From a virus: 52,096 nt of DNA. The notes beneath the pieces are model-generated. The model had not been told where the DNA came from and ran no database searches. It saw only the letters and a program-made list of their open reading frames with translations. Made by a program: the position numbers and the translations under genes. The DNA lies in IMG/VR virus record IMGVR_UViG_3300025168_000009, positions 1 to 52,096 of that record. One strand, given 5' to 3'. The stretch's first letter is position 1; every line of letters starts with the position of its first letter. Positions 32,292 through 41,116 of this stretch are shown in pieces.

Positions 32292-32447
32292 TTATTTTAA
32301 CTCTTTAACTACTTTTATTACTAGATATACTAATGTTGTTATACCTACCAATAAACTTACTACATCAGGTAACCATCCACTTACAGATAGCCACCATCCG
32401 CCTATTCCTGCACCTGTTGTTTTTAAAGTATCTATTGCGTCTATCAT
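32292..32447 (-). CDS. 51-residue holin-like membrane protein
   Basis: ATG at 32447 follows TTAGGATT. The product has two hydrophobic parts: a short Gly/Trp region (GAGIGGWWLSVSGW, 12-25) and a clear transmembrane helix (VVSLLVGITTLVYLVIKVV, 29-47) with a basic end. Size, topology and position before the metallophosphoesterase suit a holin or small membrane partner. Confidence 0.6.
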   Translation of the reverse strand: MIDAIDTLKTTGAGIGGWWLSVSGWLPDVVSLLVGITTLVYLVIKVVKELK

Positions 32448-32465
32448 TGAAAATCCTAATTTGTT

Positions 32466-32777
32466 TTATCTGTTAAAGTCATAGTGAATATCTATACTCT
32501 CTGCCGCTTTGCTTACTATGTTTAAAACAGCATTGTTATTGCTAGCAGTTGCTATTTTGTAAAAGTCATAGTTGTTATTGTAATTGCTAGCTAGCCATTC
32601 TACAAAGTTACTAACTGTCATATTGCTGTTTATATTTAACTTAACTGATAAGTTATCAAGAGTTAGTTCAAAATAATCATTAATTGCTATTGAACTAAAA
32701 GCACTAAAGTCTAAAGTTGTGCTATGTAGGCTACTATCAAGAATAGATGAGTTTATTGTTATATTAGCTGTTTGCAT
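32466..32777 (-). CDS. Ser/Asn-rich small structural protein
   Basis: The 103-residue product is rich in Ser, Asn and Thr with beta-type patterning and no Cys, like a small head or tail fibre component. Its start overlaps the previous stop by one base. No family recognised. Confidence 0.55.
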   Translation of the reverse strand: MQTANITINSSILDSSLHSTTLDFSAFSSIAINDYFELTLDNLSVKLNINSNMTVSNFVEWLASNYNNNYDFYKIATASNNNAVLNIVSKAAESIDIHYDFNR

Positions 32778-33634
32778 TATGATTCATCCCAAAAAGCTTT
32801 TAATAAAGGTTTATCTGAAGTATTTACCATGCCTACACCTCCACCACTTGTGCATGCATGATATGCTATTAGCAATACATGATTAGCCCCTGTAAGTGTA
32901 ACTTCTGGACTTCTACACCAAACAATTTCTCCAAGTGTCATTCCACTTGATTCTACATAAATATAATTAGCAGCATTATCTTGAGCCTCTCTTGTTGCAG
33001 AATTTCCAGTTACAGCTAAATCTCCAAGTTCATCAAATATGTTATATCCTGAACCTTCAGCTAGTCCTCCTTGAGCACCAGTTCTTTGACTACCTGTGCT
33101 AGTAGCTCTATTCCACCTATTAGCAGTAGACCCATTTGCTATAGCAGTCCAACTATATCCAGAAACAGATGATAAAGTATTATTTGATCCAACAAATATA
33201 TTGCCACGCTCCCAATCAGTTCCATTAGCATCCATCCCCCAATCAACATTAGTACTAACATCTCCAGTAGCATTTAAAGCAGCACCACTAGAATGAGGAA
33301 TCTGAACTGCTCCAACACAAAAATCATTGTAAAATGTAGTAGCTGCTGTTATTTGTACTGCAAGATATACTCTTCCTTGAGAAGCACTTGAAGGCATAGC
33401 AACTGTAGCTACACTATAAGCAGCTGTGTTATCACCAGAAACGAATGTTTCTATTGTTGTCAAATTACTAAAATGATAACCAGTGTCAACGTCAAGCGCA
33501 GCGTTTACAAATAAATTTCCAGCATTAGAATGCCTTAAATGATCTTCTAAACTCCATACACCTCCTGAAGAAGAAGCAGAAGCAGTTCTATAGTTTACAC
33601 TTTTGTTAATTATGCCTGCTTCCCATTTAGGCAT
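32777..33634 (-). CDS. Beta-rich adhesin/fibre-like structural protein
   Basis: The 285-residue protein is rich in Gly, Ser, Thr and aromatic residues, with a beta-strand pattern typical of jelly-roll or receptor-binding domains. It lies in the continuous cassette of fibre-like genes from 32466 to 39769. No enzymatic motif. It overlaps its upstream neighbour by eight bases. Confidence 0.55.
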   Translation of the reverse strand: MPKWEAGIINKSVNYRTASASSSGGVWSLEDHLRHSNAGNLFVNAALDVDTGYHFSNLTTIETFVSGDNTAAYSVATVAMPSSASQGRVYLAVQITAATTFYNDFCVGAVQIPHSSGAALNATGDVSTNVDWGMDANGTDWERGNIFVGSNNTLSSVSGYSWTAIANGSTANRWNRATSTGSQRTGAQGGLAEGSGYNIFDELGDLAVTGNSATREAQDNAANYIYVESSGMTLGEIVWCRSPEVTLTGANHVLLIAYHACTSGGGVGMVNTSDKPLLKAFWDES

Positions 33635-34019
33635 CGTCTAATACCTCATAAGATATAATTAAGTCTAAATCACTTGCAGCACTTGCTCCACCTTTTAAGA
33701 CATCAGCTTCCATTAAATAAATAGGAGTGTCTAATACTACCAATGTAGCGTCTGGAGGTACAGATAATGTTTTTGCTATATAAAAGTTACCTGAAGTATC
33801 AAAATTTGTTACACCAGCAGAGGTAAAATTTGCCTTTGCTATAAATAAATCTAAGTCTGCTGCTGCAGAACCATCAACATTTGCACAAACAATTCTATTG
33901 ATCTTAATAAGCTTTTCTGAAGATACTGTTAACAAAGTTGTTGTTAAAGTATTCGTTAGATTAAACCCAACAGATTCTGCAAGAATACTTGATACTGCTA
34001 CTATATTAGGGTTTGCCAT
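33627..34019 (-). CDS. Small beta-rich virion surface protein
   Basis: The 130-residue product has alternating hydrophobic strands (LLTVSSEKLIKINRIVCANV, then FYIAKTLSVPPDATLVVLD) similar to small capsid-surface or fibre proteins in uncultured aquatic phages. It is one of at least six similarly sized beta proteins in this cassette. Exact role unknown. Confidence 0.55.
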   Translation of the reverse strand: MANPNIVAVSSILAESVGFNLTNTLTTTLLTVSSEKLIKINRIVCANVDGSAAADLDLFIAKANFTSAGVTNFDTSGNFYIAKTLSVPPDATLVVLDTPIYLMEADVLKGGASAASDLDLIISYEVLDDA

Positions 34020-34030
34020 ATATTATTCCT

Positions 34031-35101
34031 TTATCCAAAAATCATTGCCATTGCAATAGATTTACCTGTTGTTATACCACCTGCATTGTCATCTACATAT
34101 TTTTTAGTAGCTGCTTCGTAATCAGAGCCAGGAGTGTAATTGCCTCCATCATTTTTTAAAATTATATTTCCAGTAGCAGCGTCAAGTATAATATCTCCAT
34201 CAGGATCTAAAGTTAAATGGGCAACAGCAGCATTAGCGTCTACTGTAGAAATAGTTGTTACACCTTCTGCAGCTACAGCAATATTAAAATAATCATTAGT
34301 TGAAGTTCCACCTCCTTCATACAATGTAAAATGTGAAACAGCATGATGTTGAGTTAATACTCCAAAAAGTTGTGTATCTTCCCCTGCACCTGCTGCATTT
34401 ACTTTTAATTGTATCCCATGATTTGAATTACCATCGGCATTTTGAGCATCTAATATTATCTCTCCATCTGGTGATAAAGTTAAATGTGCAGCAGTAGCAT
34501 CAGAATCTACTGTTGCTATAATTGTTGCACCACTTGCTCCAGTAGATATTGAAAAATAATCAGCTATATCTGCAGAACTTTTTAGCTTTATATCAATATT
34601 ACCATCAGCTACTTTTTGGTCAAACCCAATATTTACATCTCCTCCAGTAACAATATTTGATATACCAGTTGCACTAGAAGTTGCATTTGCATTGCTAACA
34701 ATAACATTGTTTGTAAGTCCTACAGTAACAATACTGCCTGAGTCAGCTGCATGTGCTACAGTTGTTGTGTTTGTTATTCCAAATAAAAAAGTACCACCAC
34801 CAACTGCTTCAGTAAGATTAATAGAATTACCGATACCTGTAACTATATTTGTTTGTGAAAATGCACCTGTTATGTCAGCATCTACAAGAAGAGCTTGAAA
34901 ACCACTTATATGGCTAGCATCATCACTAAGATTATAATCTACTGATAATCCACCTGTAACAGCACCACCTGCAGACAGTGTAACACCTCCAGTATTATTA
35001 ACAGTAATACCTTCATCTCCACCATCATTAGAAATGTATTTACCATTTAATTTTAAATTACGTCTTAAATTATGATGATCTCTTTTTACGTTACTTGACA
35101 T
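34031..35101 (-). CDS. Tail-fibre-like protein with internal repeats
   Basis: The 356-residue protein contains at least two copies of a beta repeat (residues about 181-219 and 270-308) with pattern DYF-x-I...G-x-T-x-I-x-TVD...AHLTL-x-PDG-x-IILDA. It then ends with ATKKYVDD, a motif common near phage fibre ends, and a short GKSIAMAMIFG tail. It is probably a trimeric fibre. The repeats could expand or shrink by recombination. Confidence 0.65.
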   Translation of the reverse strand: MSSNVKRDHHNLRRNLKLNGKYISNDGGDEGITVNNTGGVTLSAGGAVTGGLSVDYNLSDDASHISGFQALLVDADITGAFSQTNIVTGIGNSINLTEAVGGGTFLFGITNTTTVAHAADSGSIVTVGLTNNVIVSNANATSSATGISNIVTGGDVNIGFDQKVADGNIDIKLKSSADIADYFSISTGASGATIIATVDSDATAAHLTLSPDGEIILDAQNADGNSNHGIQLKVNAAGAGEDTQLFGVLTQHHAVSHFTLYEGGGTSTNDYFNIAVAAEGVTTISTVDANAAVAHLTLDPDGDIILDAATGNIILKNDGGNYTPGSDYEAATKKYVDDNAGGITTGKSIAMAMIFG

Positions 35102-35493
35102 TAGTTGTAATAAGTATATTGTACATTTTCACCATCAACTGTAGCAATAACATACACATCGTTTAAATTATCTATATCAATACTATATACATCTCCACTA
35201 TACAAAGCAATACCAGTAGCGGCAGTAACACCACTACCTCCTACATATATTATACCTGTATTTGCAACTGAAGCCATTATATCTACATGTTTGCAAGCTT
35301 GACTGCTAGTTAAAACTTCAGCACTTGTTCCAACAGTATCATTTTGCCCACTAGCAATAGTAGAGTGTCCTGTAATTTCTACATCACCAATATCTATTGT
35401 AGGAGACGTACCAAGTTCAACTTGTAGTTTATTATTACTAACTCCAACCAAGCTGCCATCAGACCCTGCTATATTTACTTTAGGTTGTGGCAT
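35101..35493 (-). CDS. Small beta-rich surface protein
   Basis: The 130-residue product reads as a compact beta-sandwich: Gly/Thr/Val rich, ending NVQYTYYN. It shares one base with the genes on each side. Similar proteins in the same cassette suggest a set of virion surface or receptor-contact parts. Confidence 0.55.
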   Translation of the reverse strand: MPQPKVNIAGSDGSLVGVSNNKLQVELGTSPTIDIGDVEITGHSTIASGQNDTVGTSAEVLTSSQACKHVDIMASVANTGIIYVGGSGVTAATGIALYSGDVYSIDIDNLNDVYVIATVDGENVQYTYYN

Positions 35494-35849
35494 TATAAAC
35501 TCTCTGTTACGTTACTGTTTCCAGGATTAAAATAAGCTTCTTTTTCTTCTAATATTAAAGCACTTGTTTGACCTTCTATAGCTTTTGTTTTTGCATTACT
35601 TTTAGGTTCTGATGCTATTTGTGCAACTTCACCTGCTAACATTTTACTATAAAGCTGATCTAAATGTTTTATTAAAGAGTGTGTAAACTTCATTCCAGTC
35701 ATATTAATAGGAGCTTTATTCTTAGCTACATCTTCTAATTCAGGTGTACGTGTAACAGGTGTATTAGGTGGATGCATTGGAGCTTTAGCATTCCTACCTG
35801 CTGTAATGTCTATATTTTGTCCTAATTTGTCAAACAAAGAGTAATTCAT
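35493..35849 (-). CDS. 118-residue minor structural protein
   Basis: The product starts with a hydrophobic-charged segment, has a Pro/Thr-rich linker (MHPPNTPVTRTPE, residues 26-38) and a helical second half. It differs from its beta-rich neighbours, so it may be an adaptor linking fibres to the head or neck. No family recognised. Confidence 0.5.
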   Translation of the reverse strand: MNYSLFDKLGQNIDITAGRNAKAPMHPPNTPVTRTPELEDVAKNKAPINMTGMKFTHSLIKHLDQLYSKMLAGEVAQIASEPKSNAKTKAIEGQTSALILEEKEAYFNPGNSNVTESL

Positions 35850-35858
35850 AATTTATCC

Positions 35859-36092
35859 TTAATATAAATATAAAACGCTAGCACTAGATGCTATTGCTGC
35901 AATTGGATACAATGTTCCTTGAACCATGTAAACAGCTCCAACAGTTCCATCTGAAAAAGTTATATTAACTGCTGCTGAGCTAGCATTATTTACAATAGCT
36001 CTAGAAGGAACAGATGAAGTCGTTCCAACAACTCCTTTAAAATACGGATTTGTTGATTCTTGTACTGAATAAGCCTTATTTCCTGATGCCAT
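35859..36092 (-). CDS. 77-residue beta-rich capsid-surface-like protein
   Basis: AAAGGAG precedes the start. The product is Ala/Ser/Val-rich and beta-patterned, with a hydrophobic C-terminus (AAIASSASVLYLY). Small proteins of this type occur as head fibres or decoration subunits in uncultured phages; the family is not certain. Confidence 0.55.
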   Translation of the reverse strand: MASGNKAYSVQESTNPYFKGVVGTTSSVPSRAIVNNASSAAVNITFSDGTVGAVYMVQGTLYPIAAIASSASVLYLY

Positions 36093-36143
36093 TTTTATCT
36101 CCTTTTGAGTTTTCCCTAAGCACTGGCTGTGCGTGAACGGGTG

Positions 36144-36779
36144 TTATGTCATTTCTTTAAAGCCTTGCATTATATAAGGCCCACGTTTTAGAGCAGATGC
36201 TCCCTTTTCCATTTGTCTTTTAAATTCTCTCATAAAGTATTGAGTCTTTTTAAAATCTCCCATATCTTCAGCTATTTTAGCTTTTAAATAATAAACTACA
36301 GCATTAGCTTGATACCTGCTAATATCTAACTCAAACGTTTCATCTTCTAATACATTTACATCTGTAAATACAGTAAACCCTTCTGTTAAAGTTCCACCAT
36401 TATATGGAATATCTAATACTATAGTAGTATTGCTAGTAAAAGTTTTGATTTTATGCAATCCATTAAATTTTTCAGAACCTTCTATAACAACATGGGTTAT
36501 TCCAGAAGTAGGTAACCCTGCATTGCTATCTATAATCCTTAAAAATCCATCAGTTGCTCCAAATGATTCGCATTCTACAAAAGTTCCTCTTTCTACTATA
36601 CTGTATCTAGGGCTATATGCATACTCTATTTCCAACCCTTCTGTAATACTTTCAGTAGGGCTTTTATACATTCCAAATTGATCGTTACTAGAACCAGCTA
36701 AAGTGTCTTCTTGTTGAATAATAGCTAGTCTATTTCCTTTTATATAATATCCATATTTTCTTTTAGTTGCCATCTTCAT
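36144..36779 (-). CDS. Head-tail connector/adaptor, C-terminal part
   Basis: The 211-residue product has a beta domain (residues 5-140) and a helical C-terminus (YYLKAKIAEDMGDFKKTQYF...) typical of podovirus head-completion or connector proteins. It overlaps the preceding 36763-37044 gene by 17 bases in the +1 frame, and the two products read like successive parts of one connector. Either two coupled genes or a +1 frameshift product is possible. Confidence 0.6.
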   Translation of the reverse strand: MKMATKRKYGYYIKGNRLAIIQQEDTLAGSSNDQFGMYKSPTESITEGLEIEYAYSPRYSIVERGTFVECESFGATDGFLRIIDSNAGLPTSGITHVVIEGSEKFNGLHKIKTFTSNTTIVLDIPYNGGTLTEGFTVFTDVNVLEDETFELDISRYQANAVVYYLKAKIAEDMGDFKKTQYFMREFKRQMEKGASALKRGPYIMQGFKEMT

Positions 36780-37044
36780 CCACTATTGAAGGTTCATATA
36801 TAGACCTGGGAATAGATCTATACTTTTCATTGTCATTGTTGTGATGCTTACATCTAATATCAAGCACTTTTAAACAATCCTTAGGTAGATCATAAAATCT
36901 TTGATCTGCAGTTATATCAATTCTTTGTGTAGTTACGTGGGTCTCATGACTAATGTTAATTTCATCTAAAGCATCTTTTATATAAGCTACAGCACGACCT
37001 GTTTGATTTATACCTGCTCTTTCCATTATTTCTTTAACTTTCAT
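36763..37044 (-). CDS. Head-tail connector/adaptor, N-terminal part
   Basis: The ATG at 37044 is chosen because AAAGGAGGAAG lies directly upstream; a longer reading to 37086 lacks that support. The 93-residue product has a helical adaptor opening (EIMERAGINQTGRAVAYIKDAL) and a beta segment ending RSIYEPSIVDEDGN. Similar N-termini open longer connector proteins in short-tailed phages. See the overlapping downstream gene for the possible split. Confidence 0.6.
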   Translation of the reverse strand: MKVKEIMERAGINQTGRAVAYIKDALDEINISHETHVTTQRIDITADQRFYDLPKDCLKVLDIRCKHHNNDNEKYRSIPRSIYEPSIVDEDGN

Positions 37045-37228
37045 CTTCCTCCTTTGGATGCATTTGATCTCCAACCTCAATAGCACCTTCTGCTTTTAAT
37101 ATTTTTTTAGTTAAAGTTTCTACTTGAACTAACCATTCACTGCGTTGTGCTACTAAATTTTCTCTAACTTCTTTCCATACAAGCTTTTTAGGTTTTTCTA
37201 CTACTTTTGCGTCTTTTACTTTACTCAT
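37034..37228 (-). CDS. 64-residue charged helical protein
   Basis: GGAGAGACA precedes the start. The product is Lys/Glu-rich helix (residues 10-50) with an acidic end, and overlaps the next gene by 11 bases. It could be a coiled-coil fragment or small chaperone for the neighbouring fibre. No family recognised. Confidence 0.6.
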   Translation of the reverse strand: MSKVKDAKVVEKPKKLVWKEVRENLVAQRSEWLVQVETLTKKILKAEGAIEVGDQMHPKEEDES

Positions 37229-37240
37229 TGTCTCTCCTTG

Positions 37241-38764
37241 TTATGCGCTTTCTAAGGCTGTTACTTTAGCTGATAATTCTTGGATTGCTTTTAACATAGG
37301 TGTTATTAAGCTTGACTCTGACACTGACATTGGAGCAGTTTTTTCATCTCCATGCTCATCGCCACTCACAGCTGGAGACCACACATCTTTTAATTCTTGA
37401 GCAATAAATCCAGCAATATTTTTAAGACCACCCTTTCTCTTCCAATTAAACTCACGAATCTTTACTGCATTTATTATACCAAGCCCATCTATTTTTGTAT
37501 CTTTAATATTGTCCTTTAAACGAGCATCAGAAGTGGCATTTATTACAAAATTTCCTGACGTATTATGTCCAAGACTTCCAATAGTACCACCATCTCCATC
37601 GGCTGCTAATAAATATGTAGTCTCAGAAGATGTGCTACCATCATCAGCACCTGCGAGTATAGCAATACCCCACCTGTTATCATCATTTCCATTATTATGA
37701 AATCTTGCCACATAGGAACTTGCTCTGTCCTCTTGAATATCTAATCTAAATGAAGGAGAACTCTCATTTATACCGATATAGCCATTTTGAAAAATACTAA
37801 GCCTTGAAGCATCTCCACCTAAAAAATTATAAGCTAAAGAACCTGAACCAGTGTCAGTTACATTCCATATAAAGCTTGGGTTATTTTGATCAGCTATTGT
37901 ATCTTCGTATCTAAAAGTTCCATCTGAACTAGATTGATTATTTGAAGTCATGCTAACAAATGCTCCTGCAGTATCAACTGACCCGCTTGCACTTTCTATT
38001 TTTAATGCTGTACCTCCAATAACATGAACTGCTTCTTGTACAGAGTCTTGTTGAACTCTAAGAGCAGTTGCATTTGCTGCACTAGCATGGTTTTGTATAA
38101 TATTTACTATCGATCTTGCTCCAGTATCAGCACAATTAGAGTCTATTTCTATAGCACTTCCTGTAGATAAAGCGTTAGCAGTTATTTCAAGTATATTTCC
38201 TGTTGTAGATGCAGAGTCTATTTTCATACCTACTGTGTCTACATCATTGTGATCAAGTAAAAAAGCAGTAACACCTGCACTTGAATTTTGAGCAACTTCA
38301 AAAACTGCACTAGGACTTGTTGATGTAATACCAACTCTCTTATTTGCTCCGTCCCATGTCATAATACCCTGACCCTCATCATTTTCAATTTGTATTTTTT
38401 CAGCACCATTTACTTTATAAACATCAATATGAGTACCATCTCCTTCTAATCTAAGTCTTGGCCCACCTTCATCTTTTAAGTGTAAAACAGTTCCAGGCGT
38501 GGCAGTCCCAATACCAGTTCTAGCATTTTCTGTATCTACACTAAGCACAGCGGTACCATCAGCTTGCGACACTTCAAATAAAGCAGTACTATTACTTGCT
38601 GGTATTACTTCACACTTACTTGTAGATATTTTTAATGAAGATGCGCTACCACCAGTGTCACCAGCTTCTATTGCTTGTAAACTTGCACTAATTCCATTTG
38701 CATCATCTACGATTAATAGCTGATCATAACTACTTGCTACTGTTTGTCCTGTTAATTTTGCCAT
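37241..38764 (-). CDS. Tail fibre with C-terminal intramolecular chaperone (peptidase S74)
   Basis: The 507-residue protein has long beta repeats of the GIGT.TPG...LE.D type and a C-terminal S74 chaperone from about residue 412 (SDARLKDNIK...FNWKRKG...IAGFIAQEL...ITPMLKAIQEL). In phage fibres this domain trimerises the stalk and then cuts itself off at the Ser before DARLKDN. The N-terminal segment would attach to the virion. This is the likely main receptor-binding fibre. GGAGATACT precedes the start. Confidence 0.85.
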   Translation of the reverse strand: MAKLTGQTVASSYDQLLIVDDANGISASLQAIEAGDTGGSASSLKISTSKCEVIPASNSTALFEVSQADGTAVLSVDTENARTGIGTATPGTVLHLKDEGGPRLRLEGDGTHIDVYKVNGAEKIQIENDEGQGIMTWDGANKRVGITSTSPSAVFEVAQNSSAGVTAFLLDHNDVDTVGMKIDSASTTGNILEITANALSTGSAIEIDSNCADTGARSIVNIIQNHASAANATALRVQQDSVQEAVHVIGGTALKIESASGSVDTAGAFVSMTSNNQSSSDGTFRYEDTIADQNNPSFIWNVTDTGSGSLAYNFLGGDASRLSIFQNGYIGINESSPSFRLDIQEDRASSYVARFHNNGNDDNRWGIAILAGADDGSTSSETTYLLAADGDGGTIGSLGHNTSGNFVINATSDARLKDNIKDTKIDGLGIINAVKIREFNWKRKGGLKNIAGFIAQELKDVWSPAVSGDEHGDEKTAPMSVSESSLITPMLKAIQELSAKVTALESA

Positions 38765-38786
38765 TTCAGTATCTCCTATTAAGGCA

Positions 38787-39308
38787 TTATTTTGCTATTA
38801 TAAATTCTATTGTTGTTTCAACGGGGTTATTTCCTTTAACTCTAACTTCATTGCATAATAATTGAGTTCCATCTCCTCTTAAGTTAACACTACCTCCTGG
38901 TGGTATCATTATATAATAATTAGTTCCACCATCTAAAGCTACTAATGCATTAGTATTACTCCCAGTATTCTTAATATACATAAATGTTAAAGCATTACTA
39001 TCACTTGAAAGTGTTGCTATATTTGAATCAGATATAGTGACCTCACCTCTACCAACAGTTTTCCAATTACTTGTAAGATCTTCCCAATTTACTGTTGTAA
39101 AATTTTCCCATTGTCTGAGACTTGCATGCTCCATTGATGTCCACTTATCACTCCATTGAGTAGCAGTGATCGTGGCAATTCCCGAACCTCCAAGGGTTCC
39201 ATTTGGGCTTGCTTGAAATTCGGTATGTCTTATAGCTGTTTCTTCTCCTTCAACCGACTGGGTTGGAGTTACATATGTACTAAATATTATTCTTCTAGCG
39301 TTAGGCAT
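38787..39308 (-). CDS. Structural protein, paralogue of the 39308 gene
   Basis: The 173-residue product shares with the next upstream product a C-terminal pattern: EVxISxS...YIKNTGS...Y-x-I...G, followed by a short strand-rich end. The N-terminus differs. This suggests duplication of a beta-sandwich module. The two genes overlap by one base. A fibre-base or decoration role is likely but unassigned. Confidence 0.6.
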   Translation of the reverse strand: MPNARRIIFSTYVTPTQSVEGEETAIRHTEFQASPNGTLGGSGIATITATQWSDKWTSMEHASLRQWENFTTVNWEDLTSNWKTVGRGEVTISDSNIATLSSDSNALTFMYIKNTGSNTNALVALDGGTNYYIMIPPGGSVNLRGDGTQLLCNEVRVKGNNPVETTIEFIIAK

Positions 39309-39769
39309 TATGTTATTGAAAAATGCTCTATTGTTGAAGTTCCACTCAATGTTTTTACTCTTACATTGGCTGATGTGCTAATTGCGGATGCAAATGCTTC
39401 TCCTTCTGCTAATGCTATTACATATTTAGCCGTAGCATCTGTAGTTAAAGATATTACCACCTCTATAGAGCCAGTATTCTTAATATATACAAAATCTTTG
39501 TTTGATGCTATAGATGTAGTTGATTCTGATATAACAACTTCAGTTGCAAGTATTCCAGTAGAACCCAAAGTAACTTTAGCTTTTTCCCATACTTGATTTT
39601 CTACCTCCCAAGCATCCATTGATACTTCCCAATACCTCTTGTCAACTGTATTAGAATCACCAGTAAGCTTTCTGCCGCAATCACTATCTAAATAATACCT
39701 ACCACCAGAAACTATCTGCTCCTGTGGTGTGCACTGATTTCTGTATCTTACTTTATAGGTAGTTGCCAT
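39308..39769 (-). CDS. Structural protein, paralogue of the 38787 gene
   Basis: The 153-residue product has an N-terminal region with Tyr/Cys/Gln (KVRYRNQCTPQEQIV) and the shared C-terminal module with EVVISES and YIKNTGS motifs. The start overlaps the previous stop. Divergence between the two copies outside the module suggests separate partner sites. Confidence 0.6.
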   Translation of the reverse strand: MATTYKVRYRNQCTPQEQIVSGGRYYLDSDCGRKLTGDSNTVDKRYWEVSMDAWEVENQVWEKAKVTLGSTGILATEVVISESTTSIASNKDFVYIKNTGSIEVVISLTTDATAKYVIALAEGEAFASAISTSANVRVKTLSGTSTIEHFSIT

Positions 39770-41031
39770 TATCTACCTTGTGGAGCTTGTTGTTTTGGAG
39801 CCATAATTGCAAATGCTGCGTCATAGTCTCCTTTAATCTTTATATATTGAGATTCAAGCCATTTATAGCTCATTGCAGAAGCCTGTATAGATGCAGAATA
39901 TTTTTGTATACTTGCTGTAGCATCTGCAGTGTAAGTAGCTACTTCAGCTTGATATTTCTGTAAAGCTAATCCATAATCAGTAACTAATACTTCCATTTCT
40001 TTAGAAGCATTTTGTAAAGCTGTTTGTGTAGCTCTATCAGCATCTTTTACTTTTAATTGTATATCTGCTTGGTATTCAGCCATTTGCATTTGAATATTAG
40101 CTTGATACTCTACATTAGCATCATTAAATATAGCTTGTTGATTGTTAAGTGCTGCTTGATAAGCACCTATATAACTATTAATTTTTTGTAATTGTACAGC
40201 TGCTAATTCTGTATCTTCTTCTGTCTCTATTAAATCTGCAAGAACATCATACCAATGATTAAAGCTAATTTGATCTCCAGCATTGCCAGCAGCACCTGCT
40301 ACAATTGTCCCAGTAATTTCTTGAATATCTCCTGTAACTACAGGAGGAGTATAAGCTGGAATAGTTCCAAAAGAATCTACATCAAAGGTTGCTACAGTAC
40401 TAGCTGTAACTTCTGCAAAAGCTATTGATGCATCTACTAAAGAGGCAGGCATATCTAATAATACAGGCTCTATAGGATCTTGTCTAGAAGCCATAGTAGC
40501 TTGTAATAATTTCATACTTGCATAATGAACTACTAAATAAGTTTTATCTACTGGAAAATACAATATGTCATCATGACTATGTATTAAAGAAGCTCCTGAC
40601 CCATTTACAATATCTTTATTTACATAATAAACTTTAAATGCATTTGGATTAGATCCAGGTTCAGGAAAAACACTAACTTTATTAGAATCTCCTATCATGT
40701 ATGCAGGATTAACTTTAGAAGCATAATTTAAACTTTCTACATCAGTAACAGAATATTGAAAAGAAGGTGATATTTTTCTACATTTTCTCCATTGATTGTC
40801 AGTGCCATCTTCTCTAACAACTGAAAGTATTCTTGCTCCACCTAAATTAATTCCTGCCTGAGAAGTTATTTCAGCACTTTCTCTTTGAAAGTTTTCTGCT
40901 TCTTGAGGCTTTAAAGCTATACATCTATTAGTAACGTCTATTACACCATCTTTTAAAAATTGAGAAAGCTCAGCAGTATCTGATACTGAGAGCGAAGTTA
41001 AATCTTGAACTTGTTCTTGAAAAGTTGCCAT
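39769..41031 (-). CDS. Virion connector/adaptor-like protein with helical C-terminus
   Basis: The 420-residue protein starts with a helical adaptor-like region (FLKDGVIDVTNRCI), a beta middle with PAYMIGDSNKVSVFPEPG near residue 115, and a long coiled-coil C-terminal half (residues 255-400, many Gln/Ala/Tyr). Placement just after capsid genes suits a neck or tail-tubular protein. Specific family is not certain. Confidence 0.6.
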   Translation of the reverse strand: MATFQEQVQDLTSLSVSDTAELSQFLKDGVIDVTNRCIALKPQEAENFQRESAEITSQAGINLGGARILSVVREDGTDNQWRKCRKISPSFQYSVTDVESLNYASKVNPAYMIGDSNKVSVFPEPGSNPNAFKVYYVNKDIVNGSGASLIHSHDDILYFPVDKTYLVVHYASMKLLQATMASRQDPIEPVLLDMPASLVDASIAFAEVTASTVATFDVDSFGTIPAYTPPVVTGDIQEITGTIVAGAAGNAGDQISFNHWYDVLADLIETEEDTELAAVQLQKINSYIGAYQAALNNQQAIFNDANVEYQANIQMQMAEYQADIQLKVKDADRATQTALQNASKEMEVLVTDYGLALQKYQAEVATYTADATASIQKYSASIQASAMSYKWLESQYIKIKGDYDAAFAIMAPKQQAPQGR

Positions 41032-41050
41032 TTATTATTCCTAAGGTGCC

Positions 41051-41090
41051 CACCCCCCTAGAAGAGACCCCACATCTCTATAGGGGGGTG
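41051..41090 (-). terminator. Strong hairpin downstream of capsid genes
   Basis: CACCCCCCTA (41051-41060) pairs with TAGGGGGGTG (41081-41090), and inner AGAGA (41063-41067) with TCTCT (41075-41079). It lies after the major capsid and decoration-like genes, where many phages place a partial terminator or RNA-processing site to boost capsid expression. No T-run follows on the minus strand, so read-through is expected. Confidence 0.6.
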
Positions 41091-41116
41091 AACGATTTTA
41101 GTTAGTTAACTATTTA

